Below, piece by piece: positions 1 to 11,051 of a stretch of 64,000 bases of DNA. Source of the stretch: Elmis aenea (Eukaryota; Arthropoda; Insecta; Coleoptera; Elmidae); NCBI GenBank assembly GCA_947652605.1, contig OX393578.1:58969415-59033414 (forward strand), in the 5' to 3' direction. Under the pieces are notes generated by a model. That model was not told the origin of the DNA. It saw nothing but the letters and a program-made list of their open reading frames with translations, and ran no database searches. The first letter of the stretch is position 1; each line of letters starts with the position of its first letter. The translations under genes and the position numbers were made by a program.

Positions 1-342
1 TTAGTTAATACATATGTTCCTTGAGCGACTATTTCTAAACAATTTTAATTATTGATTTGTATATCACAGGAACAGTTTATCCATCGCCTCTTTACGTGAA
101 TACAATTGTTTTGCATATGTCTTTCAATGAGCTGGTTTTAATTTTTAATAATTTCCTAAAAATACCGTGCTTTAGTTAATACATATGTTCCTTGAGCGAC
201 TATTTCTAAACAATTTTAATTATTGATTTGTATATCACAGGAACAGTTTATCCATCGCCTCTTTACATGAATACAATTGTTTTGCATATGTCTTTCAATG
301 AGCTGGTTTTAATTTTTAATAATTTCCTAAAAATACCGTGCT

Positions 343-1710
343 TTAGTTAATACATATGTTCCTTGAGCGACTATTTCGAAACAATTTTAATTATTGATTT
401 GTATATCACAGGAACAGTTTATCCATCGCCTCTTTACATGAATACAATTCTTTTGCATATGTCTTTCAATGAGCTGGTTTTAATTTTTAATAATTTCCTA
501 AATATACCGTGCTTTAGTTAATACATATGTTCCTTGAGCGACTATTTCGAAACAATTTTAATTATTGATTTGTATATCACAGGAACAGTTTATCCATCGC
601 CTCTTTACATGAATACAATTGTTTTGCATATGTCTTTCAATGAGCTGGTTTTAATTTTTAATAATTTCCTAAAAATACCGTGCTTTAGTTAATACATATG
701 TTCCTTGAGCGACTATTTCTAAACAATTTTAATTATTGATTTGTATATCACAGGAACAATTTATCCATCGTTTCTTTACATAAATACAATTGTTTTGCAT
801 ATGTCTTTCAATGAGCTGGTTTTAATTTTTAATAATTTCCTAAAAATACCGTGCTTTAGTTAATACATATGTTCCTTGAGCGACTATTTCTAAACAATTT
901 TAATTATTGATTTGTATATCACAGGAACAGTTTATTCATCGCCTCTTTACGTGAATAAAATTGTTTTGCATAGGTCTTTCAATGAGCTGGTTTTAATTTT
1001 TAATAATTTCCTAAAAATACCGTGCTTTAGTTAATACATATGTTCCTTGAGCGACTATTTCGAAACAATTTTAATTATTGATTTGTATATCACAGGAACA
1101 GTTTATCCATCGCCTCTTTACATGAATACAATTCTTTTGCATATGTCTTTCAATGAGCTGGTTTTAATTTTTAATAATTTCCTAAATATACCGTGCTTTA
1201 GTTAATACATATGTTCCTTGAGCGACTATTTCGAAACAACTTTAATTATTGATTTGTATATCACAGGAACAGTTTATCCATCGCCTCTTTACATGAATAC
1301 AATTGTTTTGCATATGTCTTTCAATGAGCTGGTTTTAATTTTTAATAATTTCCTAAAAATACCGTGCTTTAGTTAATACATATGTTCCTTGAGCGACTAT
1401 TTCTAAACAATTTTAATTATTGATTTGTATATCACAGGAACAATTTATCCATCGTTTCTTTACATAAATACAATTGTTTTGCATATGTCTTTCAATGAGC
1501 TGGTTTTAATTTTTAATAATTTCCTAAAAATACCGTGCTTTAGTTAATACATATGTTCCTTGAGCGACTATTTCTAAACAATTTTAATTATTGATTTGTA
1601 TATCACAGGAACAGTTTATTCATCGCCTCTTTACGTGAATAAAATTGTTTTGCATAGGTCTTTCAATGAGCTGGTTTTAATTTTTAATAATTTCCTAAAA
1701 ATACCGTGCT
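343..1710. repeat. Tandem 4-monomer higher-order repeat (684 bp x 2)
   Basis: Rare variants recur exactly 684 bp (4 x 171) apart: AATTCTTTTGC at about 450 and 1134, AAATATACC at about 491 and 1175, the CATCGTTTCTTTACATAAAT block at about 770 and 1454, GTGAATAAAATT at about 953 and 1637, and GCATAGGTC at about 971 and 1655. Shared private variants at a fixed multi-monomer spacing define a higher-order unit duplicated more recently than the single monomer. Edges are placed to within about one monomer. Confidence 0.85.
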
Positions 1711-3420
1711 TTAGTTAATACATATGTTCCTTGAGCGACTATTTCGAAACAATTTTAATTATTGATTTGTATATCACAGGAACAGTTTATCCATCGCCTC
1801 TTTACATGAATACAATTGTTTTGCATATATGTCTTTCAATGAGCTGGTTTTAATTTTTAATAATTTCCTAAAAATACCGTGCTTTAGTTAATACATATGT
1901 TCCTTGAGCGACTATTTCTAAACAATTTTAATTATTGATTTGTATATCACAGGAACAGTTTATCCATCGCCTTTTTACATGAATACAATTGTTTTGCATA
2001 TGTCTTTCAATGAGCTGGTTTTAATTTTTAATAATATCCTAAAAATACCGTGCTTTAGTTAATACATATGTTCCTTGAGCGACTATTTCTGAACAATTTT
2101 AATTATTGATTTGTATATCACAGGAACAGTTTATCCATCGCCTCTTTACATGAATACAATTGTTTTGCATATGTCTTTCAAAGAGCTGGTTTTAATTTTT
2201 AATAATTTCCTAAAAATACCGTGCTTTAGTTAATACATATGTTCCTTGAGCGACTATTTCTAAACAATTTTAATTATTGATTTGTATATCACAGGAACAA
2301 TTTATCCATCGTTTCTTTACATGAATACAATTGTTTTGCATATGTCTTTCAATGAGCTGGTTTTAAGTTTTAATAATTTTCTAAAAATACCGTGCTTTAG
2401 TTAATACATATGTTCCTTGAGCAACTATTTCTAAACAATTTTAATTATTGATTTGTATATCACAGGAACAGTTTATCCATCGCCTCTTTACGTGAATACA
2501 ATTGTTTTGCATATGTCTTTTAATAAGCTGGTTTTAATTTTTAATAATTTCCTAAAAATACCGTGCTTTAGTTAATACATATGTTCCTTGAGCGACTATT
2601 TCGAAACAATTTTAATTATTGATTTGTATATCACAGGAACAGTTTATCCATCGCCTCTTTACATGAATACAATTGTTTTGCATATATGTCTTTCAATGAG
2701 CTGGTTTTAATTTTTAATAATTTCCTAAAAATACCGTGCTTTAGTTAATACATATGTTCCTTGAGCGACTATTTCTAAACAATTTTAATTATTGATTTGT
2801 ATATCACAGGAACAGTTTATCCATCGCCTCTTTACATGAATACAATTGTTTTGCATATGTCTTTCAATGAGCTGGTTTTAATTTTTAATAATATCCTAAA
2901 AATACCTTGCTTTAGTTAATACATATGTTCCTTGAGCGACTATTTCTGAACAATTTTAATTATTGATTTGTATATCACAGGAACAGTTTATCCATCGCCT
3001 CTTTACATGAATACAATTGTTTTGCATATGTCTTTCAAAGAGCTGGTTTTAATTTTTAATAATTTCCTAAAAATACCGTGCTTTAGTTAATACATATGTT
3101 CCTTGAGCGACTATTTCGAAACAATTTTAATTATTGATTTGTATATCACAGGAACAGTTTATCCATCGCCTCTTTACATGAATACAATTGTTTTGCATAT
3201 GTCTTTCAATGAGCTGGTTTTAATTTTTAATAATTTCCTAAATATACCGTGCTTTAGTTAATACATATGTTCCTTGAGCGACTATTTCGAAACAATTTTA
3301 ATTATTGATTTGTATATCACAGGAACAGTTTATCCATCACCTCTTTACATGAATACAATTGTTTTGCATATGTCTTTCAATGAGCTGGTTTTAATTTTTA
3401 ATAATTTCCTAAAAATACCG
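1709..3420. repeat. Tandem 5-monomer higher-order repeat (857 bp x 2)
   Basis: The 2-bp insertion GCATATATG (about 1825 and 2681), ATAATATCCT (2031 and 2888), TTTCTGAAC (about 2086 and 2943) and CAAAGAGC (about 2180 and 3037) recur at 857 bp, which is 5 x 171 plus the 2-bp insertion carried by each unit. The same set reappears, partly doubled, at about 5762-6470. The CCTTGC variant near 2905 recurs near 11192, just right of the LINE, so related units lie on both sides of that insertion. Confidence 0.82.
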
Positions 3421-6400
3421 TGCTTTAGTTAATACATTTATGTTCCTTGAGCGACTATTTCTAAACAATTTTAATTATTGATTTGTATATCACAGGAACA
3501 ATTTATCCATCGTTTCTTTACATGAATACAATTGTTTTGCATATGTCTTTCAATAAGCTGGTTTTAATTTTTAATAATTTCCTAAAAATACCGTGCTTTA
3601 GTTAATACATATGTTCCTTGAGCGACTATTTCTAAACAATTTTAATTATTGATTTGTATATCACAGGAACAGTTTATCCATCGCCTCTTTACGTGAATAC
3701 AATTGTTTTGCATATGTCTTTCAATGAGCTGGTTTTAATTTTTAATAATTTCCTAAAAATACCGTGCTTTAGTTAATACATATGTTCCTTGAGCGACTAT
3801 TTCTAAACAATTTTAATTATTGATTTGTATATCACAGGAACAGTTTATCCATCGCCTCTTTACATGAATACAATTGTTTTGCATATGTCTTTCAATGAGC
3901 TGGTTTTAATTTTTAATAATTTCCTAAAAATACCGTGCTTTAGTTAATACATATGTTCCTTGAGCGACTATTTCGAAACAATTTTAATTATTGATTTGTA
4001 TATCACAGGAACAGTTTATCCATCGCCTCTTTACATGAATACAATTCTTTTGCATATGTCTTTCAATGAGCTGGTTTTAATTTTTAATAATTTCCTAAAA
4101 ATACCGTGCTTTAGTTAATACATATGTTCCTTGAGCGACTATTTCGAAACAATTTTAATTATTGATTTGTATATCACAGGAACAGTTTATCCATTGCCTC
4201 TTTACATGAATACAATTGTTTTGCATATGTCTTTCAATAAACTGGTTTTAATTTTTAATAATTTCCGAAAAATATTGTGCTTTAGTTAATACATATGTTC
4301 CTTGAGCGACTATTTCGAAACAATTTTAATTATTGATTTGTATATCACAGGAACAGTTTATCCATCGCCTCTTTACATGAATACAATTGTTTTGCATATG
4401 TCTTTCAATGAGCTGGTTTTAATTTTTAATAATTTCCTAAAAATACCGTGCTTTAGTTAATACATATGTTCCTTGAGCGACTATTTCTAAACAATTTTAA
4501 TTATTGATTTGTATATCACAGGAACAGTTTCTCCATCGCCTCTTTACGTGAATACAATTGTTTTGCATATGTCTTTCAATGAGCTGGTTTTAATTTTTAA
4601 TAATTTCCTAAAAATACCGTGCTTTAGTTAATACATATGTTCCTTGAGCGACTATTTCTAAACAATTTTAATTATTGATTTGTATATCACAGGAACAGTT
4701 TATCCATCGCCTCTTTACATGAATACAATTGTTTTGCATATGTCTTTCAATGAGCTGGTTTTAATTTTTAATAATTTCCTAAAAATACCGTGCTTTAGTT
4801 AATACATATGTTCCTTGAGCGACTATTTCGAAACAATTTTAATTATTGATTTGTATATCACAGAAACAGTTTATCCATCGCCTCTTTATATGAATACAAT
4901 TGTTTTGCATATGTCTTTCAATGAGCTGGTTTTAATTTTTAATAATTTCCTAAAAATACCGTGCTTTAGTTAATACATATGTTCCTTGAGCGACTATTTC
5001 GAAACAATTTTAATTATTGATTTGTATATCACAGGAACAGTTTATCCATCGCCTCTTTACATGAATACAATTGTTTTGCATATGTCTTTCAATGAGCTGG
5101 TTTTCATTTTTAATAATTTCCTAAATATACCGTGCTTTAGTTAATACATATGTTCCTTGAGCGACTATTTCGAAACAATTTTAATTATTGATTTGTATAT
5201 CACAGGAACAGTTTATCCATCGCCTCTTTACATGAATACAATTGTTTTGCATATGTCTTTCAATGAGTTGGTTTTAATTTTTAATAATTTCCTAAAAATA
5301 CCGTGCTTTAGTTAATACATATGTTCCTTGAGCGACTATTTCTAAACAATTTTAATTATTGATTTGTATATCACAGGAACAATTTATCCATCGTTTCTTT
5401 ACATAAATACAATTGTTTTGCATATGTCTTTCAATGAGCTGGTTTTAATTTTTAATAATTTCCTAAAAATACCGTGCTTTAGTTAATGCATATGTTCCTT
5501 GAGCGACTATTTCTAAACAATTTTAATTATTGATTTGTATATCACAGGAACAGTTTATTCATCGCCTCTTTACGTGAATACAATTGTTTTGCATATGTCT
5601 TTCAATGAGCTGGTTTTAATTTTTAATAATTTCCTAAAAATACCGTGCTTTAGTTAATACATATGTTCCTTGAGCGACTATTTCGAAACAATTTTAATTA
5701 TTGATTTGTATATCACAGGAACAGTTTATCCATCGCCTCTTTACATGAATACAATTGTTTTGCATATATGTCTTTCAATGAGCTGGTTTTAATTTTTAAT
5801 AATTTCCTAAAAATACCGTGCTTTAGTTAATACATATGTTCCTTGAGCGACTATTTCTAAACAATTTTAATTATTGATTTGTATATCACAGGAACAGTTT
5901 ATCCATCGCCTTTTTACATGAATACAATTGTTTTGCATATGTCTTTCAATGAGCTGGTTTTAATTTTTAATAATATCCTAAAAATACCGTGCTTTAGTTA
6001 ATACATATGTTCCTTGAGCGACTATATCTGAACAATTTTAATTATTGATTTGTATATCACAGGAACAGTTTATCCATCGCCTCTTTACATGAATACAATT
6101 GTTTTGCATATGTCTTTCAAAGAGCTGGTTTTAATTTTTAATAATTTCCTAAAAATACCGTGCTTTAGTTAATACATATGTTCCTTGAGCGACTATTTCT
6201 AAACAATTTTAATTATTGATTTGTATATCACAGGAACAGTTTATCCATCGCCTCTTTACATGAATACAATTGTTTTGCATATGTCTTTCAATGAGCTGGT
6301 TTTAATTTTTAATAATATCCTAAAAATACCGTGCTTTAGTTAATACATATGTTTTTTGAGCGACTATTTCTGAACAATTTTAATTATTGATTTGTATATC

Positions 6401-7170
6401 ACAGGAACAGTTTATCCATCGCCTCTTTACATGAATACAATTGTTTTGCATATGTCTTTCAAAGAGCTGGTTTTAATTTTTAATAATTTCCTAAAAATAC
6501 CGTGCTTTAGTTAATACATATGTTCCTTGAGCGACTATTTCGAAACAATTTTAATTATTGATTTGTATATCACAGGAACAGTTTATCCATCGCCTCTTTA
6601 CATGAATACAATTGTTTTGCATATGTCTTTCAATGAGCTGGTTTTAATTTTTAATAATTTCCTAAATATACCGTGCTTTAGTTAATACATATGTTCCTAG
6701 AGCGACTATTTCGAAACAATTTTAATTATTGATTTGTATATCACAGCAACAATTTATCCATCGTTTCTTTACATGAATACCATTGTTTTGCATATGTCTT
6801 TCAATAAGCTGGTTTTAATTTTTTAATAATTTCCTAAAAATACCGTGCTTTAGTTAATACATATGTTCCTTGAGCGACTATTTCTAAACAATTTTAATTA
6901 TTGATTTGTATATCACAGGAACAGTTTATCCATCGCCTCTTTACGTGAATACAATTGTTTTGCATATGTCTTTCAATGAGCTGGTTTTAATTTTTAATAA
7001 TTTCCTAAAAATACCGTGCTTTAGTTAATACATATGTTCCTTGAGCGACTATTTCGAAACAATTTTAATTATTGATTTGTATATCACAGGAACAGTTTAT
7101 TCATCGCCTCTTTACGTGAATACAATTGTTTTGCATATGTCTTTCAATGAGCTGGTTTTAATTTTTAATA

Positions 7171-7213
7171 ATTTCCTAAAAATACCGTGCTTTAGTTAAT
7201 ACATATGTTCCTT
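7171..7213. repeat. Target-site duplication of the LINE, left copy
   Basis: Forty-three bases of satellite, from ATTTCCTAAAAATACCG through ATATGTTCCTT, are repeated identically at 11009-11051 on the other side of the LINE. Because the target is itself a 171-bp repeat, 43 bp is the minimum duplication that explains the phase; 43 plus multiples of 171 cannot be excluded. The last two T's may equally belong to the poly-A tail. Confidence 0.85.
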
Positions 7214-7235
7214 TTTTTTTTTTTTTTTTTTTTTT
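7212..7235 (-). other. Poly-A tail of the LINE (poly-T on the + strand)
   Basis: Twenty-four consecutive T's on the plus strand separate satellite from the LINE 3' untranslated region. Two of them may be target sequence. A long pure tail supports a young insertion. Confidence 0.93.
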
Positions 7236-7364
7236 ATTACACTTTGATCGGCAATCAGAATTATTATAATTCTATAGGCCAATTTGATGTCAATTCCTGG
7301 GTGGTTCTGGTGATTTAAATGACGTGATGAGGTCAACATCCAGCGACGTTGCCTCGGAAACACC

Positions 7365-10022
7365 CTATCTTTCGTCTAGAGGCCACACTCTCTTCAATCT
7401 TCTTATGCAGTCAGGCTGCAGCAGTGGCTCTAGTAGTGGATTCTCGTGCTGATCCAGGGCCTGGTGATGTTTTGCTATTTTTTCTATTATGGTATCTTGG
7501 ACGGTGCGTATATTAAGGTCTTTATGTAGGGTATGGTTGGACACGTACCAGGGGGCATCCGCAATCTGCCGAAGCATTTTTGATTGGCACCTTTGTATGA
7601 TTGCAATATTGCTCTTACGGGCACAGCCCCACAGCTCTATTCCGTATGTCCATATGGGCTTAATTATGGCTTTGTAAATTAGTACCTTGTTTTCTAGTGA
7701 CACTCGCGATTTCCTACCTATTAGCCAATTCACTTCTTTTATTCGTAGGTTGATTTGTTTTTCTTTTTTTAGGATATGTGTTTTCCAGTTTAATCTGTTA
7801 TCCAGGTGCAGTCCCAAATACTTGACTTCGTTTGTTTGTGGTATTTCCACATTGTTCACGTTAACTGGTGGACAGGAGCCTTTGCGGAGGGTAAATGTCA
7901 CTTGGGCCGACTTAGTCTCATTTATTTTTATTCGCCATCTGTGTAGCCATTGTTGAAGCAGGCTCAAGTGCTCCTGGACATATTGCGAGGCGACTATAGG
8001 GTCATGATGACTTGCCAGGATAGCCGTATCGTCGGCGAATGTTCCTGTAATTGTATTTTGTGTTGTCGGCAGGTCAGATGTATACAGTACGTATAATATT
8101 GGACCAAGAACACTGCCTTGTGGCACTCCTGATGCAATTGGGAAGTTGTTTGATCTTTCCTCGCCCACTTTAGTTTGGAACTGTCTCTCACTTAAGTATG
8201 ATTTAAAGAGGTTAAAGTACGATGTAGGAAGAATTCTTTTAATCTTATACAGCAATCCTGGGTGCCAAACCTTGTCAAACGCTTGACTGATGTCAAGAAA
8301 CACCGCTGAGCAGTATTGTTTGTTTTCTATCGCCTTATTGATTGCATGCGCGATGCGGTGCGTTTGTTGTATTGTGGAATGGGCCTGCCGGAACCCAAAC
8401 TGATGATCTGGAATCCATTCTTGGGGATCCAAGTCTTCATTAATTCTGTGGAGTACTAGCTTTTCGAGCAGTTTAGAAATAGACGGTAGCAGACTAATTG
8501 GGCGATAGGACTTGACATTTGTAGGTTCTTTTCCAGGCTTGCCAATCATGATTATTTGTGCAGTTTTTAGGTGTTTTGGCCAATACCCTAATCTTAAGAT
8601 GGCGTTAAATATATATGTTATAAGGACTATTCCTTTCCTTGGCAATTCTTTCAACATTCTGGCTGTTATAAGGTCCATGCCTGGAGACTTCTTAAGATTT
8701 AGTTTTTTTATTTCGTCTCTTATCTCTTTTGGCGTTGTTGCTTTTAGAGAATGTAATGTTTCTACAGGAGTAGATAGATTTTGCTCTATTTCTTGGTTCG
8801 GTTCATTGTTTATTGGGTTAAATACAGTGGTCAGATGTTCTGCAAATAACTTGGCTTTTTCTTCGTCACTTTTGGCCCATGGTTCTGTATTGTTTTTTCG
8901 TAGTGGAGGTGAGGTTAGCTTGGGTTTTTTGGAATTTTTCATAGGTTTCCAGATAGAGTTATCCAGTCTGGTGAGTTTAGACACATACTGCTCAAAGTTC
9001 TCATCTCTTAATTCTTTGAGTTTTGCTTTTAGTCTACGACTTAATTGTTCGTAACTGTTTTTATCTATTGGGTTGTGGCTACGATGCCACTTTGCTCGGG
9101 CCTGCCTTTTCTCAGCCACTAATCTTTTAATTTCTAATGGTATATCACTTATTATTTTTCTTGGTTTGATATGAGGTGTTGCTTGCTGTGCTGCTTGTTG
9201 TAGCTTTTTAATAAGGTCATTAGTAGCTGTTTCTATTTCCTCGGGTTGTTTGAGGCGGACATTTAATATTATGTTTTCATTGATTATTTTACGGTATTCT
9301 TGCCAGTTTGTTCTTGTATTGTGTAGTCGGGGTATAGGTTTTTTAAGTGTAACTGATGCGCATATAGTTGCAATGATAGGAGAATGGTCTGATGTTAAAT
9401 CATAGCTTGGTATTACTTGTGTATAAGCTGGATTGAGTCCATTAGTAATAAAAAAATCAAGGAGGTCAGGTATTTTGTTTGCGTCGGCAGGCCAGTATGT
9501 TGGTGTTCCAGTTGAGATGAATGAATATCTTTTTTCTTCCATTGCTTTTAAAAGTTCTCGGCCCTTAGTTGTTGTGAGACGTGATCCCCATAGAGTGTTC
9601 TTGCTGTTGTAGTCACCCCCAGCGATGAATTTTTGTCCTAAAGATCCGAAAAACTCTTCGAAATTATTTTGTTTTATGTTATGTCTGGGTGGGCAATATA
9701 CCGCTGATATGACTAAATCGTATGGCAAGGATTTTACTGTTATTGATGTAGCTTGAAGAAAACTTTCTTCATATTTTAACAGTTCATGGTGCTTGATTGT
9801 TTGTTTTATTAGAATTGCTGTTCCACCATGTGCTGTACCATCAGGGTGGTTTGTATGGTATAACTTATAGTGAGGTATATTAAAATACGATTTTTCTGTA
9901 AAGTGTGTCTCACTTATTAACATTACATCTATGTGGTTATGTGTTAAAAATATTTTTATTTCTTCTTTATGTTGTTCCATGCCATTCGCGTTCCATAATG
10001 CCACCCTTAGAAATTTACCCAT
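7365..10022 (-). CDS. LINE ORF2: endonuclease plus reverse transcriptase (885 aa)
   Basis: This protein would nick target DNA and copy the element's RNA at the nick. Residues about 5-220 form an exonuclease-endonuclease-phosphatase domain with the expected residues: N11 in WNANG, E38 in ISETH, Y109 in AVYCPP, D137 and N139 in GGDYNS, D189 in DLLDF, and SDHSP at 211-215. A linker with basic stretches follows (about 230-440). The reverse transcriptase covers about 440-720, with SYRPISLLPS, HQFGFRQAHST, FLDISQAFDKV (D577), GVPQGSVLGP and TFADDTAIL (D664 and D665). The YLGLHLDNRLNW motif and a C-terminal region with a few cysteines follow; there is no RNase H domain. The length is normal for Jockey-type ORF2 and no inactivating lesion is seen. 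The start ATG overlaps the ORF1 stop by one base. Catalytic competence is inferred from motifs only. Confidence 0.96.
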   Translation of the reverse strand: MGKFLRVALWNANGMEQHKEEIKIFLTHNHIDVMLISETHFTEKSYFNIPHYKLYHTNHPDGTAHGGTAILIKQTIKHHELLKYEESFLQATSITVKSLPYDLVISAVYCPPRHNIKQNNFEEFFGSLGQKFIAGGDYNSKNTLWGSRLTTTKGRELLKAMEEKRYSFISTGTPTYWPADANKIPDLLDFFITNGLNPAYTQVIPSYDLTSDHSPIIATICASVTLKKPIPRLHNTRTNWQEYRKIINENIILNVRLKQPEEIETATNDLIKKLQQAAQQATPHIKPRKIISDIPLEIKRLVAEKRQARAKWHRSHNPIDKNSYEQLSRRLKAKLKELRDENFEQYVSKLTRLDNSIWKPMKNSKKPKLTSPPLRKNNTEPWAKSDEEKAKLFAEHLTTVFNPINNEPNQEIEQNLSTPVETLHSLKATTPKEIRDEIKKLNLKKSPGMDLITARMLKELPRKGIVLITYIFNAILRLGYWPKHLKTAQIIMIGKPGKEPTNVKSYRPISLLPSISKLLEKLVLHRINEDLDPQEWIPDHQFGFRQAHSTIQQTHRIAHAINKAIENKQYCSAVFLDISQAFDKVWHPGLLYKIKRILPTSYFNLFKSYLSERQFQTKVGEERSNNFPIASGVPQGSVLGPILYVLYTSDLPTTQNTITGTFADDTAILASHHDPIVASQYVQEHLSLLQQWLHRWRIKINETKSAQVTFTLRKGSCPPVNVNNVEIPQTNEVKYLGLHLDNRLNWKTHILKKEKQINLRIKEVNWLIGRKSRVSLENKVLIYKAIIKPIWTYGIELWGCARKSNIAIIQRCQSKMLRQIADAPWYVSNHTLHKDLNIRTVQDTIIEKIAKHHQALDQHENPLLEPLLQPDCIRRLKRVWPLDER

Positions 10023-10024
10023 TA
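10020..10024 (-). promoter_or_regulatory. TAATG stop-start overlap between ORF1 and ORF2
   Basis: Read on the minus strand, ORF1 ends in TAA (10024-10022) and ORF2 begins with ATG (10022-10020), sharing one A. A UAAUG arrangement is known from the insect LINE SART1, where it supports translational coupling of ORF2 to ORF1 termination. Here the same mechanism is inferred from the sequence alone. Confidence 0.7.
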
Positions 10025-11008
10025 GGAAACTAGTTTAGTCATTAGCGTTGTCAGCATGTTTAAGACCATACTGTTTTGTTGAATAAGTTGGTTAAACATA
10101 GACTTGAATTCGTTTAGGAATTGTGTTAGTGTGGTGTTTGTTTCTTGCATCATGTCTGTGTTATTGTTCGAATTATTGGCTGCCACGTTAGCATAGCTTC
10201 TGTGCTGTTGGCGTGAGTTATTAGGTTGTTGATTAGGGGTACCGTGTATGATAGGTGGTGTTACTTTTATAGTACTGACCTTGTTTATGTTGTTGTTACT
10301 ACGACTTAGCCTTTGATAGTGCTCACAACCTTTGTAGTTTGCTGGATGGTCCTTTCCACATAATGCACATTTTGCTGGGGTATCCTTAGTTTTCTTGCAA
10401 CTTGCGGTGCTATGCGTTCCGCCGCATTTGACACATACATAGGGCCTATTACAATAGGATTTTGAGTGGCCGTACTGTTGACATCTCATGCATTGAATAA
10501 TATTGCTTTTATTTTTGTTAGGAGGCTCGATTTTAATGTTAATGTTTTGAAGCCTCGCGATTTTGTATACATCTTTATTATTACTTGCAGGTTCCAGATC
10601 TACAAAGAACATGTTTAGTGGTTGCTTAGTTATTCTATGTTTTGCATTTATGATGTTTCTAGTCTTATGCCCCAATTTTGTTAGTTCTTCTGTTATGTCT
10701 TTTGTTTCCACCGAGTGATGCATGTATTTAATAACAACTCTGTAAGATCGTTCCTCCTTCAGTTGGTAAGTATGATGTACTACGTTTTGCTCCTTAAAGT
10801 GCTTGACTAGTTTTCTGTATCCTTCTATAGTATTGCAATTTATTTTAACAATATCGTTAGCCATACTCTTTGTGCAGTATTGTTCGTCTTCCAAGTGATC
10901 TCTTATCTGTAATACCATATTTGGATAGTTTACTACCCCATATATAAATATGGGAGGGGGTCTGGTAATTTTTGTACTATTACTCTCCTGATTTGAATTT
11001 GTATTGTC
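10022..11008 (-). CDS. LINE ORF1: gag-like nucleic-acid-binding protein, 5'-partial
   Basis: The frame is open from the element's truncated end at 11008 to the TAA at 10022-10024, about 328 codons. The first internal Met lies at 10918, but 30 codons before it are also open and contain PPPIFIYGVVNYPNM, which resembles the conserved entry to the RRM-like region of Jockey gag proteins. The true N-terminus is therefore missing, and 10918 is only the first available Met. Counting from that Met, three CCHC-type knuckles follow: C143-C156 (CX2CX4HX4C), C162-C174 (CX2CX3HX4C) and C184-C198. An Asn/Gln-rich linker and a hydrophobic C-terminal segment end the protein. It would coat element RNA and help it reach chromatin. 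Whether this truncated form works is unknown. Confidence 0.93.
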   Translation of the reverse strand, partial: DNTNSNQESNSTKITRPPPIFIYGVVNYPNMVLQIRDHLEDEQYCTKSMANDIVKINCNTIEGYRKLVKHFKEQNVVHHTYQLKEERSYRVVIKYMHHSVETKDITEELTKLGHKTRNIINAKHRITKQPLNMFFVDLEPASNNKDVYKIARLQNINIKIEPPNKNKSNIIQCMRCQQYGHSKSYCNRPYVCVKCGGTHSTASCKKTKDTPAKCALCGKDHPANYKGCEHYQRLSRSNNNINKVSTIKVTPPIIHGTPNQQPNNSRQQHRSYANVAANNSNNNTDMMQETNTTLTQFLNEFKSMFNQLIQQNSMVLNMLTTLMTKLVS

Positions 11009-11051
11009 ATTTCCTAAAAATACCGTGCTTTAGTTAATACATATGTTCCTT
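11009..11051. repeat. Target-site duplication of the LINE, right copy
   Basis: These 43 bases are identical to 7171-7213 and restart the satellite monomer, joining directly to LINE sequence at 11008/11009. Confidence 0.85.

Larger units (their letters stand above)
1..7213. repeat. 171-bp satellite array, left block
   Basis: Head-to-tail monomers of 171 bp fill this stretch; the landmark TTAGTTAATACATATG recurs at 1, 172, 343 and so on up to 7192. From 1 to 7192 the distance is 42 periods plus 9 bases, explained by four 2-bp insertions (near 1825, 2680, 3437 and 5765) and one extra T near 6820. Monomers differ mainly at a few diagnostic positions: TTCTAAAC, TTCGAAAC or TTCTGAAC; CATCGCC, CATTGCC or CATCGTT; GGAACAG or GGAACAA. 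The array is already in progress at base 1, so its true left end lies outside. No conserved reading frame is seen. A structural satellite of heterochromatin or centromere is inferred from organisation only. Confidence 0.98.
7212..11008 (-). mobile_element. Jockey-like non-LTR retrotransposon inserted in the satellite, 5'-truncated
   Basis: On the minus strand the element runs from a truncated 5' end at 11008 through ORF1 and ORF2 to a 3' untranslated region (7364-7236) and a poly-A tail read here as a run of 24 T's (7212-7235). Gene order, gag-like zinc knuckles, an apurinic-type endonuclease followed by a reverse transcriptase with FADD, and no RNase H domain fit the Jockey group. Flanking 43-bp direct repeats mark target-primed insertion. 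No stop or frameshift is seen in either reading frame, so insertion looks recent relative to the ruined LINEs right of 41 kb. ORF1 is open right up to the junction, so the original N-terminus and 5' untranslated region are missing; this copy therefore probably lacks its promoter. Confidence 0.95.

Noticed and set aside
7489..9054. Plus-strand open frames opposite the LINE ORF2
   Set aside because: They are antisense shadows of the reverse transcriptase and endonuclease coding strand and have no motifs of their own.
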